Assembly: GCA_021292165.1 (NCBI GenBank)
Contig: JAHFWL010000435.1
Location: 654,503 to 718,502, forward strand
DNA length: 64,000 nt
Source: Shinisaurus crocodilurus
Taxonomy: Eukaryota > Chordata > Lepidosauria > Squamata > Shinisauridae
Reading direction: 5' to 3'
Position 1 is the stretch's first letter; each line of letters begins with the position of its first letter. This document shows, piece by piece, positions 35,201-47,300 of this stretch. Position numbers and translations under genes: made by a program. Below the pieces are notes generated by a model. The model had not been told where the DNA came from. It worked only from the letters and a program-made list of their open reading frames with translations, and made no database searches.

Positions 35201-38200
35201 GCCCAAGCATGCCTACCTTTGACACTCGCCCTTATTGGGAGGTGCTGGGGATCAGACCTGTGCTCTTCCACATCAGTGTTCTCCAACCTTGGGTCTCCAG
35301 ATGTTTTTGGCCTACAACTCCCAGCATGCCCCAGCCAGCTACGCTGGCTGGGGCATGCTGGGAGTTGTAGGCCAAAAACATCTGGGGACCCAAGGTTGGA
35401 GAGCCCTGTTCTACATGCAAAATGTGCATTTTACCAGTGAGCTATGGCCCTTCCCTGTGTCCTCTCTACCCTTTCCACCCATGGCTGCCCTCAATCTTTT
35501 AATGGAAAATTTAGCATCAATACAAGGACAGGGAACCTGCAGCCAAATTTGGCCTGCCAAGCCAGCCCATCCAGTGTCGCAGATCCTGGGGTGAGGCCCC
35601 TCCCACTCCCTAAAGCCCCGCCCTTTGTAGACCAGCAGGGAGAGAAATCCCCACTGTAATCTCAGATCACTGATCGGAAATAACACGGGGGGGGGGGCTT
35701 CCCTTCTGCACTGCTCCCACTCCCAATTGGGAGAGGGAACATTGTGCTAAGTGCTTCGCCACCCACATCCTCCCCAAGGGGAAAGGTGCAGGGCATGCAT
35801 GGGCTGGAGAAGCACTCTTCCACCCGGTGCTTTGGTTGGGCCGGCTTTGCTGTGCATGGGATTTCCCCAACCAGGGAAAGCTCACGCACAGTGAAGTCGG
35901 GTACCTGACCTGAGCATCAGCTGGCAGAGCTCCAGCCAGTGTTTTGGCCAAGGATTGGATAACATCAGTGGGTGTGCCCCTGCTCACTGATGTCATCTGG
36001 CCCATGGAAGGCTTGTAGGGGGAGGTCATGCAGCCAGCCAGCCCGTTCCAGTTTCCCACCCCAGTCTCTACCCAGGCAAGTGGTATTCTCCTACTCTGAG
36101 TGGTTCATACACACAAGCCCACTGCCTGATCTCTTAATACCGTACTTTATTATGGAAAATGTATGGCTTTTTGGAATATTTCATTATGGAAAGTGTCTGG
36201 CTTAAAACTTAGTACTTTATTATGGAAAACGTTTGGCTTATCTAACCCACCAGCTTGAACAGGCTTGACCAGTCTGCTTCCTTCTTTAGGATGATAATAA
36301 TGTAGTTCTGTCAGAGAGTCTTAAAGTGTTCTAACAGAGAATTCTCACCAGCCTCAAACTACAATTCCCAGGACTCTCTGGGGTAAACCTTGACAGCGTT
36401 ATATTTTATTATAAAATATATTTATTATTTTAAAAATTATTAGCGTTATATTTTATTATAATTTATTAAAATCAGTTACTTTTCAGGGGCAAACTACACA
36501 CAATGTTAGTTACCTGTTAAAACAAGCATGTTTAAGCGGGCTCCTATTTTGGAGTAACAGCAGCTACAGGATTCCATGCCAGTTTTCTTCTGAAAACTGC
36601 TCCCTCCCGGCTATGCTTCTGCTTACTGTAAACAGCACCTTTGGGAGCAAACAGCAGCCAGGCAGAGGGTGGTTTCCAGCAGAAATTCGATGAGGGGCCC
36701 TGCGGCTGTTTTTTCCTCCAAAATAAAAGCAGCCGGGTTAAGCACACTTATTTAAACCTGTGACTTAACATCATGTGTAGTCTAGCTCTTTGCAAAGTTG
36801 ATTTACCCCTTAACGATGCTCGGAGAGATGTGTAAAAACAGCATGAGTGAGCGGTACAGTGCTTTGCATCAGTTGATGAGAAAGTTCTCTTTGCAGCAAT
36901 TAATTTGTCGCAGCTCATTCACCTATGCGAGTCATCACTGGATGAGACAACTAAGGCCTGATGAACAGTGCATCTGTGAACTCTATATCAGAGTCCTTGA
37001 ACCTCTTTCAGCCCGAGGGGCGAATTCCATTTTACCATAGCTCTCTCGGGGCAGGCGGCATCCCAGTGGTGGGTGGAGCCAAAGGCAAAAGTGGAGGGAA
37101 CCAAAATACCAGCCTATTTTACCTGAAGTCTCCCACTGCCAGTAACTAGGCCTTAAATTAGGAGAGGCATTTCAGCCTTTTAGAGTGGGGGGGGGGGGAC
37201 TGCAAGAAGCCAGGAAACCACCAACCGATCAGCGCTCAGAGTAAATGGGGTGGGGCAGGAGAGGTGCTAGGTACAAAAAAGATCTGGGGCTCAGGCCCAC
37301 AGGACCCCCAAAATATGCACAAATTTGCATATCCTAATATACATATGCTCTAAAGCAGTGTTCTCCAACCTTGGGTCCCCAGATGTTTTTGGCCTACAAC
37401 TCCCAGCATGCCCCAGCCAGGCTGGGGCATGCTGGGAGTTGTAGGCCAAAAAACATCCGCTGCTCTAAAGTCTGTCTGTGTGTCTGTCTTTAAAGGGCCC
37501 TGTCTCCTAAGGACACCCCTATTTGTAAAAAGGGATGTGTGGACAGGGGAGAGGAGGGCATCTGATTTCAGACAAAAAACTCAAGCAGAAAGATTCAAGG
37601 GGGGGCAGCAGGAGGTGAAGCACATGTGGGCAAAAGGCCAGCTCATCCAGGGGGATCAGGTGCAACAGAGATCATCAGGACCCCTGCACCTTTCTTTCAG
37701 CAAGTGCCCGAGGACACTGCAGGGTTGTGGGGCAGATGGCCTCCCAGAGATTTGGGGCTCCAAATGAAAGACTCAGGGCTCCAGCCCTAATGGGCTGCCC
37801 CAATGTGGGGTCTGGCCACAATAAAGGTGCATGGCCAGCTAGGGAACCCCAGAGGGCAGGCTATGGATCTCAGCTGGACCAGATTTGGCTCCCAGCCTGA
37901 AGTTCTACACCCCCTTTCTGTATAAATGTGCAGCAAAGGAACTTTTATGAACCGAGGATCTTAGCTCTCCTCTCTTTAGAAGCCCGCAATTCAGCGGGTT
38001 TTGGCCACATCTTATCTGATGCTTCTACTTGGCTCCAGGGTTTTCCAAACAGAACAACACTGTGTTAGGCTTTAACTTCCATTTACATATTTACTGCATT
38101 TTATGGCCTCTCTCTACAGCTATACTTGCTGTTATCACTTTCTATCAAAGTAACTTTTGCAGCAATATACCAAAGACCCCCGGGTAGGGGGAAGAATACC

Positions 38201-41200
38201 TAACAGCTTCATTCTTGTTCTATGCCAGAAATAAACCCTACCCAGAAGGATTTGACCTCTACAGTGTGTTCACAACCCCCAAATAAACCTAGTTTATCTT
38301 TAAAGCAAAATCTATTTGGAGTCCTGAAATAAGGCACGCACCTTAAAAGCACTGCTGCAACAATCATCAGGGCAGAATTACGCATTCCCGGTTGTTATGC
38401 ATTAAGAACTGATCTAGTTGTGCCAACATGCTTCCCACAGGAACAATTCAGACACAATGAAAGCTCTTAATAATTGCAACATCAAGTGATTACTTCAGTG
38501 TGTGAATCAGCCATCACAGACCTAACACTGCACAGAACTAGGGGCGGATGAAATCTGTCAAGTTCAATTTCGCTCATTTTCTCATTTCCCCAAAGTTTAG
38601 CTTGCTCCATCCCATTTCCGCATCAGATTGCCATTTTTTTTTTAAAGAAGTCCACACAAAAATTCTTACATATCTTCATGTGGGTTTTTCAAATGGTACA
38701 CATTTTGTACGCATTTTTCAAATTATATCCATTTTTGCAGGCAATTCTCCCTGAGATAAAGCGTTCTTGTATGCACTTCTCTGTAATATATACTGATTTT
38801 TGTGCACACTTTTCTGTACTATATAAGCATTTGTATACACTTCTTTGATGTGTGAACTCTGAGCACAAACTTCGGAAATGCATGGGTATCGACATTAAAA
38901 GATGTTCCCATGTACAGATGGGACTGAAAATTTGGTATGTATGTTCACGTAAGAATGAGAACTTAACCAATTTCTGCCCCGTCCCTACCTCACACATCAC
39001 CTCAACGGCATTGCCTCAAAGGATTCGTGCTCAAGCTGCCAGTCGTCACGGGTAGACTAAGCAGGTGATGAATGTGCATGTGTGGAACAGCCCTTAAAAA
39101 CCATTTTTGTGGCATATTCAGGACTACCTGAACCAAGCATATGGTGTATACCAGGAGTCTTGAACCTAGGCCTGTGGGCCAAATCCAGCCCACCTAGGCT
39201 CCTAATCCAGCCCTCTGGAGTTTGCCAGATGGACACTGCGACAACACTGCCCTTACACTTTAGGACCAGATGCATAAACCCTTCTCAGGCTAAGCACCAA
39301 CACTTAAAAACCTGAGGGGTGGGTCAAATGAAACCTTTCCCCTACCAATGAGGGAAAAGATTAATACTGGTTATTAAGGATCTATTTTAAATTTATGATA
39401 CTGTGGGTACAAAGGTGTGTGTGTGTAGATTTAAAAGTAATGCAGGTTAATAACGCCAAGCTGACACGTAGGATTTGGGTAGCGAACAAAATAAAAATAA
39501 GTTTATTTTAATTCTCAAAATCTTAGTTCCAGAATATAACTTTAAACCTGCCTACCCCAAACACTTTGTAATTAACCTAAATAACTCTAAATACTTTCAC
39601 TCTTCAGGCAAGCACTGATTTCTCTTAAAACTCCTGACAGACAAGACATGAATAACTACAACTAACCTAACTCCACAACTCCCTAACTCTCTAACCACCT
39701 AACCACTCCCAACACACTCTACACTCAACTAACTCAACACACTAACCACTCACTCTGACATCACTCAAACACTCCTTATACACTCCCCCCACCCACTCCC
39801 CCCACCCTTTCCAAGACATCACAAACCACACCCACTCAGTTCAACATTCTATACTCACTAAACCTACTAATGCAGACATACAGCAGAGAACTAAATTGTG
39901 GGGTTACGCCACAGGCACCCCCACCTTCTCCTTGGCCCCACTTCCTTTCCCTCCCCCCTCACTGATCCTTTGGTGGTTTCTCAGCTTTTAGCACCTTTTT
40001 TCCTCCGTTCTAAAACGTTGAAATGCCTCTCCCGAGGCTTCAGTACTAGCAGGAAGACCTTTAAGCTGAAATATGCTGGTATTTTTTGATCCTGCCCCTT
40101 CTGCCTTTGGCCCCGCCCATCACCGGAATGCAGCCCTTGAGAGCTGTCTCCAAAACCAAATTCGCCCCCTGGGCTGACAGAGGGTTGACAAGCCCTGGTG
40201 TATGCACTGCAGCCCCCCCCCCCCATCTCCCTTACCACACCACAGGGGTTTCCCAATCTCACCGCTCACATCTTCTCGGTATTTTCTAGGCCAGCCTTCT
40301 CCAACCAGGTGTCCTCCAGATGTTTCGAACTACCACTCCCAGCATTCCCATGCTGGCTGGGGCTGATGGGAGATGAAGTCCAAAATATCCGGAGGGCACC
40401 AGGTTGGAAGAAGGCTGTTCTAGGCAGTGTAAGGGCACAAACCTATCGACTGCGCCCTCGCTGCTTGGAAGCCTCTAAACACAGAGGCTTCTAAGTCTCC
40501 TATGTCCTGCCGGGCTGAAGGAATGGCGGAGGTGATCTTGGCCTCTCCGCCCTCTGATGTCCTATATTTTCACTAGACGGGCTTTTCAGCCTGTCTAGAG
40601 AGGGTGTTTCAGAGGGGGAGGCTCAGGATAACTCGTAACCTGGCCTCTCTGGTTTCCTCCCTTCCACGTCCACTGGAACGCCCCGTTTCTTCCTCTTCCA
40701 AGGTTGCTTCTCCTCCAGCCTCGGAGGAGCAGCCAGTGTGGTTCTCTGCATGGCGGCTGAAAGGGGGAGGGGGCTGGGGCCGGATCGCCAACTCCCCTTT
40801 CCTAGGTCGGAGCACTCTCTCCGACCTCGGAGGGGTTTCTCAAGCCATTCTATGGAACCTGGGATGCTCGCCCGGGGACCACAGCATTGCTCTGTTGGTG
40901 GAGTAAAATGAAATGATCCAACACATGTTTCCAACTGAGCGAGACGGAAAGGTTGACTCTTACTTTTTGGCTCCACTGCCATCCCCAGAGCAGTGTAGAC
41001 TCCTGGAATCCAGGGCTGGGTGCTGGCACTCCACACACACTGTGTGTCCTTCACTGAGATACTTCATCCAATGAGTATACGAGCTGTTCCCGTGCAGGCA
41101 TCCTTCTGTGATGGCTGTAAGCTGAAATTCGACACAATACCTGCCACAGAAGAGACAGATGGAGTGACACGCAGCACAAGCCTATATAAGCACCTTGGCT

Positions 41201-44200
41201 GGCTTCAAAGTCAGTGCCAGTATGCCTCTCAATACCAGGCGCTGCAGAACACAAGCAGGAAGGCTCTATTGTGCTCATGCCCTACTTGTGGGCTTCCCCT
41301 AGGCGTCTGGTTGGCCACTCTGGGAGCAGGCTAGAGAGACCTTTGGTCTGGGATTGTTTAGCTTAAAAAAGGGGGAGTGAGGGGAGGCATGATAAAGGTG
41401 TATAAAATTATGCATGGTTTGGAGAAAGTGGAAAGGGAGACATTTTTCTCCCTCTCTCATATTTATTTATTTATTTATTTATTTTTCCTGCAAGGAACCC
41501 AAGGCGGCTTACATAATCTTTCTCCTCCTCTCCATTTTATCCTCACAACAACCCTGTGAGGTAGGTTAGGCTGAGAGTGAGTGACTGGCCCAAAGTCACC
41601 TAGTGAGTTTCATGGCCGAGCAGGGACTAGAACCTGAGTCCCAGTCCAACACTCAAACCACTACGCCACAGTGGCTCATAATACTAGAACCCAGGATCAT
41701 CCCATAAAGCTGATTAATGGGAGATTCAGGACAGATAAAAGAAAGTGCTTCTTCACAGACACAGCACATAGTTAAATTATGGAGCTCACTTCCACAAGAT
41801 GTAGTGATGGCCACCAACTTGGACAGCTTTACAAGGCAACTGAACAAATTCATGGAGAAGAAGGCTATCAATGGCTATTAGTCCTGATGGCTATATGTTA
41901 CCTCCTCTATGAGAGGCAGTATGCCTATGTCCACCAGTTGCTGGGGAACATGGGCGGGAGGGTGCTGTTGCACTCATGTCCTGCTTGTGGGTTTCCTGTG
42001 GGCAGCTGGTTGGCCACTGTGTGAACAGAATGCTGGACTAGATCCAGCAGGGTTCTCCTTATGTTCTTAATAAAATCCCACTGTGTTCAGTGGGGTTTGT
42101 TCCTAGAAAAGTGAGCATCGGACTGCAACCTTATGCGTGGTTCACACAACTGCCAAAACTATTCTAGACTAGGGGTAAGCAGTGTGAAGCCCATGGGCAC
42201 CAAGGCGCCCTCAGACACCTTTCATAGATTTCATAGATCATAGAAGGGGCCTACAAGGCCATTGAGTCCAACCCCCTGCTCAATGCAGGAAACTAGAACA
42301 AGGGTCTCCCATCCAAGTAATAACCAGGCCTGACCCTGCTTAGCTTTCCATGCTCAGACAAGCTGAGCCAGCATAAGACTTGACACCCTTCCCACTTTTC
42401 TTAAATTATTAAAAAAAAATAGCACCGTGTGACCCACAGGGGGCACAGCAATGACACCGCTACAGAGACTACAGTGCCCAAGCGCATTACTTACCCAGTT
42501 CTTTCATTCTCGTCGGACACAGCACGCTTTTTCCTTGCTTTCCCATAGCCGCCAGTGGTTATTAACGCCGGGACTGATCACATCAAAGGGAAAAAGCAAA
42601 CACAGCAGACATGATAAGTGACAACTGCGCCCCAAGCCTGCCTAAGTCTGCAGAACAATGAAGATTGGGACGTTTATGGTCTTTAATGTCATTTCATTTT
42701 CCCTCTGGCAGAAAATCAAAGACAGTGCTCTCCCACATTTCCAGGTCACCAGGGATGATTATTCATCATCCCACTGAGCAGAAATGGGGATTCGTCTCCA
42801 GCCCTTCTCTGCAACATCTCCTTGTCATAACAGGCCTGCTTATTATCCTCATCCTAGTAACTAGGAAGGAGGGAACAAGCTATTTTAATAATAATTCTCA
42901 GCAGGTTTGGTAGAAAAACATATCCCGATTTAAAAATATACCACTCAAACTCTTCTCCAGCCCACAGATTTTATTTTGGTCTCAACAACGCTGGTTTTAA
43001 AAAAAAACTGGGTGGGTGGGTGGGAGAAAAACCAAGAGGGAAAAAAAAAAAATTTAACGTGAACTAACGAGCCAAAACTGTAGTGCTGCTCACACAAGAA
43101 AAGAACCAGTACTAGTAGTGAAAAGGTGGGCAGGACAAGGGAGCTCCTTTGGCTAACTAGCAGGGATGTGGCTGAAACTTGAAGATCACAATTTTGGGAT
43201 TGGCTCTAGGGTGGTCACTTACACAGTGCCAAAAGAATAGAGGAGACAAATTCAAGTAAATATTGCCTGAGCTAATTTATAGGCAGAGATGCAAACTTAG
43301 AAATAACAACTACAGTAATACCTTGGATTGCAAGCATAATTCGTTCCAGAACCATGCTTGTAATCCAAAACACTCTTATATCAAAGCGAGTCTCTGGCGG
43401 GCGTGAGTGGGGCCGATTTCGGCCCGCTACGCCCGCTCGAGGCGAGCGGTTACATCCCTATGTTGTATTGCAAGACCTTGCTCGTTTATCAAGTCAACAT
43501 TTATAAAAAAGATTTGCTTGTCTTGCATAACGCTCTCAGACCAAGTTACTTGCAATCCAAGGTATTACTGTATAATGTAAATAGGAATACAGTCCATCTC
43601 ACCCTAGTGGGGAAGACTATGATCAGGTGACCTGTGTGCCTTACTCAGTCTGCGGTCCTGGTATAAGTCTGGCAGCCTTTTTGGCTGAAGTGCAGGGTCA
43701 AAATGCTTTAGAGCACAATCCTATGCACGTTTAGGCAAAAATAATAATAATCCTACAACCCCCAGCATCCTTCTAGAGAGCCATGCTGACTGGGGCATGC
43801 TGGGAATTGTAGGACTTTTTTCCTGTCTAAACATGCATTGGATTGCACCCTTAAAATATCTGTTGATGGGCAATTTCAAGGTCCCTACTCTCGCCTCTTA
43901 TGGTTGTCTTTCAATGAACTGGACAATCCTTCAAACATAGGCCTCTCCTTTGACAGCCCTTGAAATAGAAGACTGCCTCTGTAAAGGAGGACACATGGCC
44001 ACCCGACTTGACTACCAAGACCTGACAAAAAAAAATGTGTAACCCTGTAAGAGGCTATTGATTTAAACCATAAAATGGGCCTATGGGTAGCTACACATGC
44101 CAAAGTGACTAAGGGCATTACCCTATTCATATTTGGTCAGGGGGGGAAAGTCCTACCACTCCCAGCATTCCCCAGTCAGCATAGCATAGCTGGCTGGGAA

Positions 44201-44313
44201 ATGCTGGGAGTTGTAGGACTTTTTTTTCTGTCTAAATATGCATAGGAGTGCACCCTAAGCCATTTTTAAAAGAGGGGAGGGGCATCTGGCATGTCCTCAA
44301 AACATAGTTATGC

Positions 44314-44355
<42 letters not shown>

Positions 44356-47300
44356 ACCAAAACAAATGCTCTGAAAAGACATTGGATTTTTTTGCAACTT
44401 AAGAGAGCAATCCTATGGCCCCTGGACAGTGTCTGAGAGTTCATAGGATGCAGCAGATCTTCCACTCCAAGGCCAGAGACAGAGTTCCGGCCTTGGAGGA
44501 GGAGATCTGACTGCGGATCTCCTCACCCCTAACCCCTGCGGAAGCCCCCATGTGGCTCCCTTTCCCAAGGTCAGAACTCCGACCTTGGAAAGGAAGGACA
44601 TGGATGTGATGAGGATGAACCAGTGAGTGGGGAGGGGAGAAACATGGATCCACTGGATCCAAAGGCCTCTCAGCTTCCATCCCCGCCCCCACAGGGAGGA
44701 AAGATTAGATGGGCCCATCTAATGTAAAAAGCTGTTTTGGAGGACAGTGAGGCATAAAGGGTCTCCATCAATCTTCCAGCCCTCCCGGCAAGAGCCCAGC
44801 AGGGCTTAGGATGCACAGAGGGCTCCGACAGCAAAGCCAATATATCCTTTGGGCATCTAGCCCATAGGTTTGCACCCTTAATCTTTAATGCATCCAAGAG
44901 CAGGCTTTTGAAACTTGCCAAGAATCTTCCTCCACACATCACTCAAAATCCAAAATGGTGCCCTGCTCCACTTACTGAAGGACTGCTTGCACTCTGTCCC
45001 TTGCCAAGTCCAATACTCCAAACAGCCAGCCTTCTCCTCGAGAGGAGGGCATGCTTCGCCACCATGTCTTGGCTCCCGGATTATGCGCCTCCTTCGGACA
45101 CGGAATGTCGCTTTGCAAGGTTCTGCGCAGCCGCTCCACTCACTCCAGTCAGAGACCAAACAAGAGACCACTGGAGGGACGACAAGACGACAACTTCCAG
45201 TTGTCCCCATTCTGCACATTGGCAAGCTGACATGATTCTCTCAGAAACAGAGATCGGATCCATTCCTGCTGAGCAGGAGGATCAGGACTTAGATGCCCAA
45301 CTTAGGTAATGTTTCTGACTTGAAGCCTGCCTAGACATACAGCAGTATAAGGATCAATTAGGTTGTACCACTTCATTCTGCCATTAGGAGATAACATTTT
45401 TTATGTTCTTCCATGTTAAAAACAAAACAAAAAACCAGACATACACACACACACACACACCAACCTTGCAAGCAGCACACTAATAGATCAGGGAGAAAGA
45501 TCCTGGCCTAGTTCTCTCTCTGCTCTGCTAATTTTCTACTCATAGCGTGGGTTCTTTATTTACATAAGGTAGCATTCAAAAATGTGATTCCCCAGTCTGA
45601 AGTGGCGCAGTCCATTTTGCCAACTCAGCATTCCACCACACCTTTCCGGTGCTTTTGGAGACCCACCGAGCCTCAGCTATATAATTAATGTGGAAATCTC
45701 ACGACAACATAGGCTGTGTGATTACTCTGTATGTGTAATCCAAAGCACGATGTGTACAGTTTTTGATCTAAATATATTTGTCGATTCTCACATCTTTTGG
45801 GCCTTCCTCAGTCACCACTAGCAAAGACAACTATGATTAATACAACTGGTCTCTCGTTTCTGGTTTTGCCACAAACAGCCTACCTGAACTTCAACAAGTT
45901 CCTCTTTCTGCATTTCTCCTCCAGACTACTCAATAACACTGCCAGTAGTCGTGCTGGTGCGATGCTTACAGAAAACCAACAGGTTGATGGGGTTCGGACG
46001 GCACACCACAGCTCATCATAGGTTATTTAACCCAAGATGAGCTGTGGCACCCACAGGCGCCATATCGTGCAAGCCCAGTGAGCGAGGGTTAAACAACCCT
46101 CACAAACCCTAAAACAGACCATGGGTTATACGAGGGTTGTTTAAACTTTAAACCTCACATAACCCATGCTTGCCAAGTTCGGATGACCCAGCAAACCTCA
46201 AGCAGGGGTTGCGTATTCAAAATGGCAGCTGCACCCACCCCGCACCCACCACAGTATGTTTGGTTGTCGTGTTGTGCTAACAGCCCCTAAGAGTCTTCAG
46301 TGGCAGGAAGAAATGAATAAACAGTGTACAGAATAGTTATGATATCAGCCCAATGTGCAACAAAGAGAAGCAATAAGTAATCCACACTCCAGAGTAATCA
46401 CCAAAATTAATGGGATTGCATCAGAGTAAATGGGTAGCAGTCCAACAGCTGAGTCCAATCGCCTTTCCACAAGACCAAATATTTACAGGATCCAGTGCAA
46501 AGGTCTTTCACTAGCACTATTTATTTGTTTGTTTGTTTGTTGTATTTCTGGATCGCCCATCTGGCCGGCAAACCGGCCACTCTGGGCGATGTACACAACA
46601 TGATAAAATACATTTAAAATACATGATATAGAACATATTTAAAACAGTATAAAACAGTATAACTTTTAAACTCTTAACCCACCCCATATTCCCGCCTGAA
46701 TAACCATGTTTTTAGTGAGCAGCGGAAGCTCAACAGAGAGGGGGCATGGCGGATGTCACTAGGGAGGGAGTTCCACAGTATGGGGGCCGCCACAGAAAAG
46801 GCCCTCTTCCTAGTCCCCAGTCTAGCTGCTCTGGTTGAAGGGACAAGGAGAAGGCCGTCTGTGGCAGATCTCGTTGAGCGGCCTACTTGGTGTTGCTGGA
46901 GATGCTCCTTGAGATAAACTGGACCGGAGCCGTATAGGGTTTTAAAGGTCAAAACCAACACCTTGAATTCGGCTCGGCAAGCAACTGGTAGCCAGTGCAG
47001 CTCCTTGAGCACTGGCGTGATGTGGTCCCACCAGCGGCTGCCTTTAACCAGTCGAGCCACCGTGTTCTGTACCAGCTGTAGCTTCCGAACCATCTTCAAG
47101 GGTAACCCCACGTAGAGCGCATTACAGTAGTCTAGGCGAGAGGAGACCAAGGCATGAACCACTGATGGGAGCAGGTGATTAGGAAGGTAGGGGCGCAGCT
47201 GCCGTATCAGATGGAGTTGATACAGCGCCATCCAGCTCACAGCTGCCACCTGAGCCTCCATGGACAATTCACGTGTTGCACTGTCAAACAACTGTGCCTA

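Larger units (their letters stand above)
43238..44010 (+). repeat. Family G repeat with nested mariner-like MITE and nested family A MITE
   Basis: Family G text (TTGCCTGAGCTAATTTATAG; AGGTGACCTGTGTGCC; GAGGACACATGGCCACC) is split by 43313-43570 and by 43711-43850. It lies in SBSPON intron 2. Confidence 0.65.

Noticed and set aside
35235..35594. Open frames of about 120 codons over the foldback
   Set aside because: They read MFLAYNSQHAPASYAGWG-like text that also appears at other family B copies and on both strands, an artefact of the palindrome.
46674..47291. 205-codon open frame as a host gene
   Set aside because: It encodes the standard L2-type reverse transcriptase C-terminus, followed by a LINE 3' UTR and simple-repeat tail.
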